Counted from the first letter of the stretch, positions 45,182-55,522 are shown. The stretch: 64,000 nt of DNA from Arsenophonus endosymbiont of Aleurodicus floccissimus (GCF_900343025.1 NZ_OUND01000003.1:310001-374000); one strand, 5' to 3'. Numbers and translations are program-made. Notes: generated by a model not told the origin, from the letters alone.

Positions 45182-46432
45182 ATGGATCATTCAAATCACG
45201 GTTTTTCAAGACGACTTCTTCTGCAAGGTGCAGTGGCTACTATGCTGTTAAGTATTAGTCCATTCGGGCTAGCTTCATCTTCAAGTATAGTGGCTATTCG
45301 TATCTGGCCAGCCTCTAGTTATACCCGAGTAACGTTAGAATCAAATATTGTTTTAAAATATCGTCAATTTGCGTTATCTAGGCCTGATCGTATTGTTGTC
45401 GATTTAGAAAATATGCAGTTAAATAGTGTGTTGCAGGGCATTAGCCAGCAAATCAGTTCACGTGATCCATATTTAAAATTAGTCAGAGTAGGCCAATTTG
45501 ATCAAAAAACGGTTCGCTTAGTTTTTGAGGTAAAAACTGATGTTGAACCACAAATGTTTACTATTGCGCCGGTTGCTAGTTTTAAACATCGTTTAGTGGT
45601 TGACTTTTATCCTGCTTCAGGTGTTTACACTGATGATGATCCGTTGTTAGCGTTATTAGAAGATTATAACAAAGGTAAATTGGATAATACATTGCCAGTT
45701 AAAGCGAAAAAGCTAGTTGGTAAAGCAGGGAGAGATAGGCCAATTATCATCATGATTGATCCTGGTCATGGTGGAGAAGATCCTGGTGCTATAGGAGAAT
45801 ATAAAACGCGGGAAAAAGATATCGTGTTGCAAATTGCACGTAGATTAAAAATATTAATTAATCGTGAACCTAAGATGAAAGTTTATATGACTCGTAATGA
45901 AGATGTTTTTATTCCTTTAAAAGTGCGAGTTGCAAAAGCGCGGAAAATGCAAGCTGATTTATTTGTTTCTATTCACGCTGATGCTTTTATTAATCCTAAC
46001 GCGAGAGGTTCCTCAGTATTTACATTATCGACCAAAGAAGCAACCAGTAATACCGCCCGTTATTTAGCTCACACACAGAATGAGGCCGATTTGATTGGTG
46101 GTGTCAGTAAAAGTGGTGATAAATATCTTGATCACACCATGTTTGATTTAGTTCAGACGGCGACTATTAATGATAGTTTGAAATTTGGTACAGAAGTACT
46201 TAAACGGATGGGTAACGTTAACAAATTGCATAAGAACATTGTTGATCAAGCGGGTTTTGCGGTATTAAAGGCACCAGACATCCCGTCTATTCTAGTTGAA
46301 ACTGCTTTTATTAGTAATATTGAAGAAGAGCGAAAACTAAAGACAGCAAAATTCCAACAGCAGATGGCAGAATCTATTTTTCGGGGTATTAAAGCTTATT
46401 TCGACAACGGCGGAAAACTGGCTTTGCGTTAA
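45182..46432 (+). CDS. amiC: N-acetylmuramoyl-L-alanine amidase AmiC
   Basis: Periplasmic zinc amidase that splits septal peptidoglycan at cell separation, activated by NlpD. 416 residues (E. coli 417). The N-terminus has a twin-arginine signal (SRRLLLQG, residues 10-17) and hydrophobic core. The AMIN domain (residues ~35-150) is followed by Amidase_3: zinc ligands in [11 protein letters not shown] and SIHADAF, the regulatory-helix region, and the catalytic Glu in [10 protein letters not shown] near the C-terminus. Intact, which implies a peptidoglycan cell wall is still made and remodelled. Confidence 0.97.
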   Translation: MDHSNHGFSRRLLLQGAVATMLLSISPFGLASSSSIVAIRIWPASSYTRVTLESNIVLKYRQFALSRPDRIVVDLENMQLNSVLQGISQQISSRDPYLKLVRVGQFDQKTVRLVFEVKTDVEPQMFTIAPVASFKHRLVVDFYPASGVYTDDDPLLALLEDYNKGKLDNTLPVKAKKLVGKAGRDRPIIIMIDPGHGGEDPGAIGEYKTREKDIVLQIARRLKILINREPKMKVYMTRNEDVFIPLKVRVAKARKMQADLFVSIHADAFINPNARGSSVFTLSTKEATSNTARYLAHTQNEADLIGGVSKSGDKYLDHTMFDLVQTATINDSLKFGTEVLKRMGNVNKLHKNIVDQAGFAVLKAPDIPSILVETAFISNIEEERKLKTAKFQQQMAESIFRGIKAYFDNGGKLALR

Positions 46433-46491
46433 GCGAGTTAATCAGATAGATAATATCTTGTTGGGAAACTAATTTGATATTAAATGAAAGG

Positions 46492-46568
46492 TGGTTGCGG
46501 GGGCCGGATTTGAACCGACAACCTTCGGGTTATAAGCCCGACGAGCTACCAAGCTGCTCCATCCCGCG
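46492..46568 (-). tRNA. Initiator-tRNA(fMet)-like gene with a UAU anticodon
   Basis: 77 nt ending in encoded CCA, at the metZWV position beside amiC. Initiator hallmarks are kept: C1/A72 mismatch, three G-C pairs in the anticodon stem (CGGG/CCCG) and the TTCAAAT T-loop. Compared with the well-known E. coli sequence, four positions differ: G7 to A (breaking the 7-66 acceptor pair), a D-loop C to T, C48 to T, and position 34 of the anticodon C to T, so the loop reads CTTATAA and the anticodon is UAU instead of CAU. All four are C-to-T or G-to-A type. It is either a decaying pseudo-tRNA or a tRNA with altered decoding. An initiator tRNA must exist elsewhere (for example a metY copy). Confidence 0.88.
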
Positions 46569-46582
46569 TCCGATAGCGGCTC

Positions 46583-46610
46583 ACTATACTCAGGATCAGA
46601 TCCGATGCAA
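46583..46610 (-). promoter_or_regulatory. Sigma-70 promoter of the initiator-tRNA-like gene
   Basis: On the minus strand TTGCAT (46605-46610), a 16-base spacer and TATAGT (46583-46588), followed by a GC-rich discriminator GAGCCGC before the tRNA. The promoter looks undamaged. Confidence 0.75.
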
Positions 46611-47096
46611 GTTTTTTTATTAAATATTGCGATATTTTTTTATATCTTGTACATAAAAGAGGCTTAATGATTGTTTTTTGTTCTTTTATGCAAATTAGCC
46701 ATCATGCATATTGATATACTTTGTCAGCAAAAAATTGATAGCGAAATATGTAATCAACAAACATACATCCATTATTTTTTTAATGGTCATATAAAAATAG
46801 TTATTTAATGATTAGCTTAAATCAGTAAAATATTTTATCGAAAATTATCTTATCAAATGGGGTAGGGTATAATTTATTGCTAATTTAAATATACAGAATA
46901 AGATGCAATTCAGTTGGTAAGTATGATACAGATAATACGCTCTAGTCGTTATCACATGATTGGGTATGCCATGCAGATGAATAGATAACGAATCAGTTTT
47001 TGTTATCATAATAGATTAATCAGAATTTGAATTAATAAATTAGTTTCTTTTTTAATATTGGTGAACATGCTATTTTTGTTAGCTATAAGGTTAGAC
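46611..47096. other. Non-coding stretch between the tRNA and tcdA
   Basis: About 485 bp of AT-rich sequence with no supported gene. In E. coli mltA lies here; no remnant of it can be recognised, so it seems to have been deleted or eroded beyond recognition. Confidence 0.6.
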
Positions 47097-47913
47097 ATGC
47101 AATTACTCCTTTCAGACGTTTGGTTGCGGCGCTTCGCAGGTATTGGTCGCCTCTATGGTCAAAAAGCATTAATGCTTTTTGCTTATTCTCACATTTGTGT
47201 TATTGGTATTGGCGGCGTAGGCTCACGGGCAGCGGAAGCATTAGCAAGAACTGGGATCAGCACTATTACTCTGATTGATCTGGATGATGTGTGTATGAAG
47301 CAAATATTAATCGACAATTGCATGCATTAAGCGACACTATTGGTCAATCAAAAGTTGAAGTGATGAAATCACGTATTTTGCAAATTAACCCTGAATATCA
47401 AGTTAATATTATTGATGATTTTGTCTCGGTCACCAATCTAGCTGAGTTGATATCTATTCAATTTGATTATGTGATTGACGCTATTGATAGCATGCGGCCT
47501 AAAGCTGCTTTATTAGCTTATTGTCGCCGTCATAAAATACCTATCGTCACAACGGGAGGGGCTGGTGGGTAAATTGATCCGACACAGATCCAAGTCAAAG
47601 ATTTAGCAAAAACGATCCATGATCCCTTAGCAGCAAAATTACGTGAAAGATTAAAAAGTGATTTTAAAATAGTTAAAAATAGTAAAGGTAAATTGGGGGT
47701 ATTGACTGTGTTTTTTCAACCGAACAGTTAGTTTACCCCCAAAGTGATAGAACCGTTTGTAAGGCTAAAAGTAATGTCGGAGGAATAATGCGTATGGATT
47801 GCGCCGCTGGTTTTGGTGCGGCAACAATGGTAACTGCTAGTTTTGGTTTTATTGCTGTTTATCATGTATTAAAAAAATTGCAGCGTAAAATGATAGCTAG
47901 CGAAAAAGTATGA
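47097..47913 (+). pseudogene. tcdA: tcdA (csdL), tRNA ct6A37 dehydratase, broken
   Basis: ATP-dependent cyclising dehydratase converting t6A37 to ct6A37 in tRNAs, fed by CsdA/CsdE. The E1-like Rossmann motif VIGIGGVGSRAAEALARTG and DAIDSMRPKAALLAYCRR, VTTGGAGG, AGFGAATMVTASFGF are readable. Lesions: 1-base frameshift near 47295 (DDVC then wrong frame), CAA-to-TAA at 47570 after GGAGG, and a frameshift near 47708. Total length matches the family's 268 residues. Confidence 0.9.
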
Positions 47914-47930
47914 AATAATTTTTTTAATTA

Positions 47931-48768
47931 TTAGCAATCAAAGCTCGTTTTGGGCAATTTAGCGAGTTGATTTTCAGTATAATCTGTTAAGGCAATAGCG
48001 TAATTTTCAGCTTGCTGCCGCCAATTAATGGTTTTCATCTAGTCTATAACAGCATTGAACGCTAACACTCCGGCAATATTTGGCGTACCTGCTTCAAATC
48101 GGTACAGATTGTTGGCCCATACAGTTTATGAGCTGAAAAGACATAAAAATCAATGTCTATAAAGCTTGTACATCAATACCACGATGGATAATGCCTTGTG
48201 CACCATCAACCGCGACTAAAATATTATGTTGATGAGCTAGCCAAGTGATAGCCTGAATATTGGGTTGTTTAACGGTAACATTCGACATTGGGCTAATCGC
48301 AATGATCCGAGTTTTTGTGTTAATAAATGTTGTTAGGTGTTTAATTGACAGTTGTTTTAATTCATCTAAGGGCCATTTAACGACTTTAGCACCAGTTTGT
48401 TCAGCCACTATCAACCATGGGATCAAATTGGTATGATGTTCAATTTCGCTAACGATTATTTCGTCATTAGGTTGCAGGTGAGCGCGAAAATAGCCTTGTG
48501 TAATAAAATTAATCGATTCAATACTCCCTTTTGTCCAAATAACTTCCTCGGCTTGATTGGCATTGATAAGTTCCACAACTTTCTTGCGAGTTTGTTCATA
48601 AATATCTGTTGTTGTTCGTGCTGTAGAATGTTGGCCTCGATCAACGGAGGTATTAATATGTTGATAGTAATTAACCGTTGCCGCGCTGTCTAGAAAAATA
48701 GTTTTGTTTTGTTGTTGGGTAGCAGGAAAATATTGGCGAAATTGTGTTATAGAAAATGTTGTTATCAT
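47931..48768 (-). pseudogene. csdA: csdA, cysteine desulfurase, truncated with internal deletion
   Basis: PLP-dependent cysteine desulfurase supplying sulfur with CsdE. N-terminal half reads cleanly: MITTFSITQFRQYFP, FLDSAAT, EVIWTKGSIESINF, EIIVSEIEHHTNLIPWL, ISPMSNVT, AVDGAQG, and the PLP-lysine motif FSAHKLYGPT just after a stop at 48157. It then jumps to RFEAGTPNIAGV, losing about 40 residues, and terminates at FDC with no C-terminal third, so the catalytic cysteine loop is absent. csdE, which normally follows, is missing altogether. Confidence 0.88.
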
Positions 48769-48980
48769 GAAAATCACAGCTATCAGAATATTTAAGATCT
48801 ATATTGTGTAATTATTAAAATTTTATCTTGTTATAAATAATATTTTTCATAAAGTTTGTTATATTTATTTAAATTAGAAAAGTAGTATTAGTCTTGATTA
48901 ATAATATCTATTCTATCAGTATCATATGTATATCATCCGATTATATTCGGCGATGAGAAAGATATTTATTTAGCGAATAT

Positions 48981-49173
48981 AAAAAAACGCCGCAATAAAT
49001 GCGTCGCGTTAAAATAACTATGGACAGACAAGGTAAATGTATAGGAGTGAAAATAGTAGAATTAACTACTCAACCTGGAAAAACCAGATAATTTGTAAAC
49101 ACAACATCACAACCATAAAGCCAATAACTTTAAATAAATTAACTGCTTAGGGGTTCATTCAGGCCGAGGAAGG
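48981..49173 (-). ncRNA. gcvB: GcvB small regulatory RNA
   Basis: Hfq-dependent sRNA repressing amino-acid and peptide transporter mRNAs. On the minus strand, divergent from gcvA exactly as in E. coli, the sequence opens CTCCTTCCTCGGCC, contains the GU-rich R1 seed (GGTTGTGATGTTGTGTTT, near 49092-49109) and the R3-like block with TACATTTACCTTGTCTGTCC followed by ATAGT. It ends in a stem GCGACGCATTTATTGCGGCG plus seven Ts (to 48981). About 193 nt versus about 206 in E. coli; the R1 seed lacks one GTTGTT repeat. A clean TATAAT sits seven bases upstream of the predicted start. Confidence 0.93.
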
Positions 49174-49179
49174 AGCTTT

Positions 49180-49208
49180 ATTATAGACATATACTAGTTT
49201 CTCTACAA
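49180..49208 (-). promoter_or_regulatory. gcvB promoter
   Basis: Minus-strand TTGTAG (49203-49208), 17-base spacer, TATAAT (49180-49185). The -10 box is a perfect consensus and puts the start near 49173. The region is shared with the divergent, now broken, gcvA. Confidence 0.75.
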
Positions 49209-49274
49209 TAGATAATTTATAATGCTTCAGATTATAAAAACTGATGGGTATATAAGGATGAGTAAGATGCGATC

Positions 49275-50200
49275 ATGTCAAAATGTATGCCTCCTCTTAA
49301 TGCGTTAAGGGTATTTGATGCGGCAGCCCGCCATTTAAGTTTTACTAAAGCAGCAGAGGAGCTTTTTGTTACTCAGGCTGCAAATAAGTCATCAAATAAA
49401 AAGTTTGGAAAATTTATTGGGTTTGAAATTATTTCGTCGGCATAATCGTTCATTATTATTGACTGAAGAAGGGTAAAGTTATTATTTAGATATTAAAGAA
49501 ATTTTTTCTTCGTTACGTGAAGCTACTCGGAAACTACAGGCTCTCAGCGCAAAGGGAGCATTAACCATCAGCTTATTACCAAGTTTTGCTATTCAATGGT
49601 TAGTGCCGCGCCTATCGAGTTTTAATCGTGCTTATCCTGATATCGATGTGCGTATTCAAGCTGTTGATCACGATGGAGCTAAAATGGCTGATGGTGTTGA
49701 TGTGGCAATCTTTTATGGTTATAGTAATTGGCCAGGTTTAAGAACAGATCGTTTGTATGCGGAATACTTAATACCAGTCTGTGCGCCAGACTGATTAGCG
49801 GGGCGTTACCCATTGAAAAAACCGCAAGATTTAATTCATCATATATTGCTACATGATTCTTCTCGACGTGATTGGCAAACTTATGCACGTCAATTATCAT
49901 TACAAGACATTATTAATGTAGAACGTAGAACAAGGACCCATTTTCAGTCATAGTGCTATGGTTATTCAAGCCGCAATTCATGGTCAAGGAATCGCCTTGA
50001 TTAATAACGTTATGACAAAAAATGAACTTGATACAGGTCGTTTGGGTATGTCCGTTTAATGATGTTTTAGTCAGTAAAAAAGCTTGCTATTTAGTTTGTC
50101 ACAAGCTGAGTTAGGTAAGATTGCTGCATTTCGTCAATGGATCCTTGTAAAAGCAGCTAGCGAGCAACAAAAATGGGGATTTATTACCAGTGAGTTGTAA
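49275..50200 (+). pseudogene. gcvA: gcvA, LysR-type regulator of glycine cleavage and gcvB, broken
   Basis: E. coli GcvA (305 residues) activates gcvB and controls the gcvTHP operon. Start MSKCMPPLNALRVFDAAARH and the LysR helix-turn-helix FTKAAEELFVTQAA are present, then a frameshift near 49385 inside the HTH, a TAA in LLTEEG-SYYLD (near 49474), a TGA after VCAPD (near 49792) and frameshifts near 49925 and 50045. The body (SLLPSFAIQWLVPRLSSF, VDVAIFYG) and the C-terminus AELGKIAAFRQWIL confirm identity. Confidence 0.92.
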
Positions 50201-50248
50201 ACTATATGGTAAGTAAAATAACTAATTTAAAAAGAAAAGGATATTAAC

Positions 50249-50643
50249 GTGAATGCTCGTTTAATGTTGATATTTTCAGGAATTAGTGGATTTTTTTGTG
50301 TCGCATTTGGCGCAATAGGTTCACATTTATTATCACCTCTACTAAACCATGATCAAATAGAATGGATTCGTATTGGTTTACGTTATCAATCAATGCATAC
50401 TTTAGTTCTTATGATATTAGGCGCTATTTTATTACGTAAAGTTATTTTATGGTTTTATTGGGGGGAATTTTCTTCAGTATAGGCATTTTATTGTTCAGTG
50501 GCAGTTTTTACTGTATGGCATTTTTACAAGTAAAATATTTTGCCCATTTGGCACCAGTAGGCGGCTTTTGCTTTTTAATTGGCTGGATATTAATTGTTAT
50601 TGGTGCAACTCGGCTTAGGAACCCAACAATACGTAATGAATAA
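50249..50643 (+). pseudogene. ygdD: ygdD, DUF423 membrane protein, one frameshift
   Basis: Small inner-membrane protein (E. coli 131 residues) of unknown function. Frame one gives MNARLMLIFSGISGFFCVAF and LWFYWG; the second half, GIFFSIGILLFSGSFYC to [16 protein letters not shown], is in another frame. The shift is at a run of six Gs (50460-50465); one more G joins both halves into a full-length four-helix protein. Otherwise undamaged. It overlaps the rlmM start by 8 bases. Confidence 0.85.
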
Positions 50644-51746
50644 TAATATTATTTTATATTGTCGTTCAGGATTTGAAAAAGAGTGTGCGGCAGAAATTAC
50701 TGATAAGGCTACCCAGATCGGCGTTTATGGCTATGCCAAAGTAAAAGATAATAGCGGTTATGTTTTATTTGAATGCTATCAGTCTACTGATGCAGACCGT
50801 CTAGCTAAAGATATACCCTTTGGTACATTAATATTTGCTCGTCAACTAGTGGTTGTTAGCCAGTTATTGAAAGATTTATCCCCGAACGATCGCGTATCGC
50901 CGATTATTGCGTTATTGTAAGGTGTTCTTGAAAGAGTTGGTGAGTTACGAGTTGAAGTGCCGGATACCAATGAGAGTAAAGAGCTACTGAAATTTTCCCG
51001 TAAATTTACTGTGCCTTTACGCCATGCGCTTCGTCAACAAAAAACATTGTTGTTGAAAGAAAACCATCAACGTCCGGTTATACATGTATTTTTTATTGCT
51101 GCCGGCTGTTGTTATGTTGGCTATTCTTATACAAATAACAATTCACCTTTCTTTATGGGGATCCGGCGGTTAAAACTGCCAGCGGATGCGCCAAGTCGTT
51201 CAACATTAAAACTGGAAGAAGCATTTCATCTATTTATTCCCTATGATGAGTAGGAAGAGCGTTTAGCATCTGGTATGAAGGCTGTTGATCTGGGCGCTTG
51301 TCCAGGCGGATGGACCTATCAATTAGTGAAGCGCAGTATGATGGTCGATGCGGTTGATAATAAATCAATGGCCGAAAGTTTAAGCAAACAGGTCAAGTAC
51401 GGCATTATCGAACTGATGGTTTTAAATTTACACCACATACTAAGAATATTAGTTGGTTGGTGTGTGATATGGTTGAAAAACCGGCAAAAGTTACTGCTTT
51501 GATAACAGATTGGTTGTTAAAAGGCTGGTGCCGGGAGAAGCGATATTTCATTTTAAAGCTACCGATGAAAAAACGTTATCAAGAGGTTTCATCAATTTTG
51601 AACAAAATATCACAGACACTAAACGAAAATGGTATTAATGCTCAAATCTAAGCGAAGCAACTCTACCATGATCACGAAGAGATCGCGGTGCATGTAAGAC
51701 GAGTTTAGTCAGCCTCTATACCAGAGCGGGATTAGAAGAGCAGTGA
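50636..51746 (+). pseudogene. rlmM: rlmM, 23S rRNA C2498 2'-O-methyltransferase, broken
   Basis: SAM-dependent methyltransferase of 366 residues. Start [25 protein letters not shown]-like N-terminal part, [19 protein letters not shown], the SAM motif [18 protein letters not shown] and [13 protein letters not shown] are readable. Two in-frame stops (TAA at 50918, TAG at 51251) and frameshifts near 51405, 51460 and at the C-terminus. The 3' end is approximate. Confidence 0.9.
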
Positions 51747-51775
51747 TTAACAATAAAGTTTTTATTTTTATTGTG

Positions 51776-52531
51776 TTATGGAGTAAATCTGAGTTGTTGT
51801 AAATTTCCATTTAACTGTAGATCGGTTTTGAGAGAGGCAACCTGTCGGCTAATAAAGGCTATTTTTTGCGCCGGTTCAATCCGTTTACGCCATTTTTCGG
51901 GTAAGGAATGGATATTAGCAAAAATGGCCTCTAAGGTAGAATATTGCTGAAGTAAAGTTGCTGCGGTTTTAGGGCCAATGCCGGTTATGCCAGGGATTTT
52001 ACTACTATTTATGCCAGTTAGTCCCCAATAATCCTGTAGCTGTTCAGGTTTAACCCCAAACTCTTTATTAACAAAGGATAAATCAAGTCAACGTTTTTGA
52101 AAATAATCACGAATATAGATCGATGATGAAAGTAGCTGCCAATAGCCTTTATCTGTTGAAATGATGGTAACACGATAGCCAGCGGTAGCCACTTTAATTG
52201 CTAACGTTGCCGCCAGATCGTCAGCTTCATTTTTAATGGCATGCCAACAAGCTAATCCTTGCGCCTTAAATGCAATTTCAAGGTTTTTCATTTCGTGATA
52301 AAGATCATCTAGCATTGCTTGTCTGCCAGCTTTGTATTGAGGTAAAAGTTGTTGCCGCCAGTTATTTGTCTGATGTTCTTTACTATCGAATATTGCCGCA
52401 GCGTGGGTGGGCGAAGTATGGTTAATTAGCTGGCGGAGAGTTGAAACGCAAGCTTGTTCGCAAGGGGTTCCTTGAACAGCATTAATTCGTCTGATTAGAT
52501 TTAAAGCATCAACAATAAGTAAGTGGATCAT
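51776..52531 (-). pseudogene. xni: xni (ygdG), flap endonuclease-like protein, single nonsense codon
   Basis: Homologue of the pol I 5'-nuclease domain (E. coli 251 residues). From [20 protein letters not shown] to NLQQLRFTP is one uninterrupted frame of 251 codons apart from one TGA at 52088-52090 (RDYFQKR stop LDLSF), where E. coli has tryptophan. Metal-site acidic residues ([26 protein letters not shown]) and the helix-hairpin-helix IPGITGIGPKTA are conserved. The only lesion is TGG-to-TGA. Confidence 0.88.
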
Positions 52532-52556
52532 AATTTTATGTGCATAGTCTTGTCAG

Positions 52557-53917
52557 TTATTTAATAATTTCATAGCAGGGTATATAAGCTGTCTTGCTAG
52601 GTAGTTTTATTCTATGTTGACTAACAAACCCTCGTAATAATGTATCCATATGAGCCATAATTTTGGTATCACCATGAAGTTTATAGGGGCCATGCTTTTC
52701 AATTTCTTTCATACCCACTTCTTTCACATTACCGGCAACAATAGTCGAAAAGGCTCGTCGTAAGTTAGCGGCCAATTTTTCCGGCTGCTTTGGATTACAA
52801 AATAGATTAAGTTTTGCCATATTATCATGGGTTGGTGTAAAGGGTTTTTGTAATTCTGAATTAACTTTTATTGACCAATTAAAGCTATAGACATCACCAG
52901 TATTGAGGAGATTTTCTTTGACTTGTGGCATCTGTTTTTTTATTTCACGCGCTACAGCTTTTGGATCATCAATAATAATTACAGGCCTATTCGCCAGAGG
53001 CATGCTTAATGAAATCGTCGAGGGTGTCAAAATAAGCTTGGCTCTCTTTTGGGCCAGTTAAAATTAATGGTAATGCCTGATGATTATTGGCAGGATACAT
53101 TAAAATGCACAATAAATAAAGTAGTTCCTCTGTAGTACCAGCACCGCCAGGAAAGATAATGATACCATGAGCAACCCGAACAAATGCCTCAAGGCGTTTT
53201 TCAATATCATGCATGATAACAAGCTCATTAACCAGAGAGTTAGGTGGCTCAGTAGCAATAATGGAAGGTTCAGTTAAACCAAGAAAAGCGGCCATTTTTA
53301 TAACGCTGTTGTGCATGGCCTACTGCGGCACCTTTCATCGGCGCTTCCATTACGCCAGGGCCACAGCCAGTGCAAATATTTAATTCACGTAATCCTAATT
53401 CGTTTCCAACCTTGCGGACATAAAGATATTCAATTTCATTTATTAAATGGCCTCCCCAGCAAACAATAGTATTCGGATCTTCATTGAGATGTAGTGTTCG
53501 GGCATTACGCAGAATGGTAAAAATAATATTAGTGATACTAATGCTATCATGCAGACTTAATGCCAGTAGTTTTTCTACTGAAATAATCTGGGTATGAACA
53601 AAAAGAATATCTCTTAACACAGAAAATAAGTTTGTTTGTAGTGAACGGATAATTCTGCCATCTACAAAAGCTTTTTCAGGCGGGTTAATTAATTCCAGTT
53701 TGACACCGTGTTCACGTTGTAGAACATTGATATCAAAATTGGGATATTTAGCGATTAATTCTTTACTATTATATGTCTTGCTACCTGAGTTAAGTACAGC
53801 TAAGGAGCAGTTTCTAAATAGCTGATATAGATCGCTACTGGCAGTACGTTTAAGGATACTAATTTCAATTTGAGATAATAGATCCATTGAGCCTAACGTG
53901 CTGACATGTGTTATCAA
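52557..53917 (-). pseudogene. ppnN: ppnN (ygdH), nucleotide 5'-monophosphate nucleosidase, broken
   Basis: PpnN (454 residues) cleaves purine and pyrimidine monophosphates and is a (p)ppGpp target. Start [23 protein letters not shown]-type motifs are kept ([23 protein letters not shown] minus none, split only downstream; [20 protein letters not shown]). Two frameshifts, near 53285 (after RYKNGRF) and near 53010 (KHASGE), split it into three frames; the C-terminus [12 protein letters not shown] is present. Confidence 0.9.
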
Positions 53918-53927
53918 TTTAAACTCC

Positions 53928-54772
53928 TTACTGCCGTGCTAATCGCATCATTGTTGGCTGAAAATTCTCATTACTACGCCAAGGATTGATATCCAACCCG
54001 GCCCCGACGTGTATAACGGGCATAAACACTTAACTTATCGGGTCGACATAGCTGAAGAATATCATTGAAAATACGCTCGATACATTGTTCATGAAATTCG
54101 TTATAGTGTCTGAAAGAGACTAAATAACGGAGTAGTTTTTCTATATCAATTTTAGCGCCACAATAATGAATTTGTATTGAACCCCAGTCAGGTTGATTAG
54201 TAATTAAGCAATGAGATTTTAGCAGATGGCTAACTAATATTTCCTCTACCTTTATATTGGCGGTTGCATTGTTAAGATAATCAGGATTAAATTCATAATC
54301 AGTAATTTCTATCTCTTGCTCATCAATACATTTACTAGACAGATTATGAATAGTTTGATTAGCGAACATGGTGAGTGGCTGTAATTTTACTGTCACTTCT
54401 CCTGCAGCGCATGCAGTCAAATCTTGGGTTAGTTGTTTTTCAACTTCTTGCCAGCTAATAAATTGGGTTTGATTGAAACTGTTTAGATAGAGTTTAAAAC
54501 TTTTAGATTGAATCAGATTTATGCTATTAGCATTAATGGTAACATGGCCGATAGCCACTTGAGGAACTCCTCGACTGTTTAGCCACGAAAGCTCATGGAG
54601 TGTTCAAATATCTGCACCATGAAAGGGTAATCTGTCTGATGATAACCCGAAAGGTTGTCGATTTAGACGACGAGAACTGCTTGTAGTAGATGAGGTGCAT
54701 AGTTATCTTAATATTCGGTTTTTTTTTCCGAGCGTTAGGTGTTAGCTCACCATTATCTTGATCAAGTGGCAT
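53928..54772 (-). pseudogene. queF: queF, preQ0 reductase, broken
   Basis: NADPH-dependent 7-cyano-7-deazaguanine reductase of queuosine synthesis (E. coli 282 residues). The central 190 codons are open ([21 protein letters not shown] to [10 protein letters not shown]) and keep the catalytic cysteine in [14 protein letters not shown]. The N-terminal third is shredded: SSRRLNRQPFGL, LPFHGADI, a [13 protein letters not shown]. The C-terminal [16 protein letters not shown] is in another frame after a shift near 54003. The start ATG 54772 is approximate. Confidence 0.88.
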
Positions 54773-54958
54773 GGAGTTCCTTCCTAAAATAGAAAATCAG
54801 TAAGATAGTTGCTAGCATAATTAATATATTAGAGTAAGTTTGTTATTTAATGTATAGCTTAACAACAAATTGCGCAGATAGATAATAATACCTAATGATA
54901 CTTTTATATATTAGAATGATTTATTCCTATAATTAGTCACCAATAAGAATAATTGACC

Positions 54959-55522
54959 ATGGAAGTAACGATTTCTCAGGTATTAACGGAACTCACACGG
55001 CCTTATATTGCTTATTGGCAACAGCAGACGGGTGATTTACCGGCGAGTGATACTTTTTACAGTATTCCTTCGCCTTGCATTGAATATAGCAAAGATGATG
55101 TCGTTTATTGGTTACCTAAACCGTTTCCGATGCCAAATGAAAAGTTAGAATCTGTTGAAAAAGCGTTAGACATCCATTTTTATCCTAATATTCACCAATT
55201 TTATACAACACAATTAGCCGCTGATATGCGAGTAAAATTTCAAGAACAACAACTTGATTTAATTCAAGTATGGAATATGACCGATTTTACTCGTTTACAA
55301 GAGAACTTAATTGGGCATTTAATTACGCAAAAAAGACGTAGACTGACACCAACTCTCTTTATTGCAAGTTTAGATTCGGAATTTGAAATTATTTCCGTAG
55401 ATAATATTACTGGCCAAGTTATATTAGAAACATTAGGTCAAACAACACGTAGCGTCTTAGCGGGTAGTCTGATTGAATTTTTACAACAACTTACTCCTAT
55501 AATTAAAAAGCAATGTGATTAA
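54959..55522 (+). CDS. syd: SecY-interacting protein Syd
   Basis: Peripheral inner-membrane protein that binds SecY and can destabilise abnormal SecYEG. About 187 residues from ATG 54959 (E. coli 181); an in-frame TTG six bases earlier is less likely. Conserved blocks: YSIPSPCIEY, PNIHQFYTTQLAADM, LQENLIGHLITQKRR, TPTLFIASLDSEFEIISVDN. It is the only intact protein gene between amiC and map. The upstream 180 bp hold the divergent queF remnant and no clear promoter. Confidence 0.93.
   Translation: MEVTISQVLTELTRPYIAYWQQQTGDLPASDTFYSIPSPCIEYSKDDVVYWLPKPFPMPNEKLESVEKALDIHFYPNIHQFYTTQLAADMRVKFQEQQLDLIQVWNMTDFTRLQENLIGHLITQKRRRLTPTLFIASLDSEFEIISVDNITGQVILETLGQTTRSVLAGSLIEFLQQLTPIIKKQCD

Noticed and set aside
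52088-52090. TGA in xni as selenocysteine or as evidence of UGA=Trp code
   Set aside because: E. coli has Trp here and many intact genes in the window end in TGA, so the code is standard; no SECIS-like hairpin was evident.
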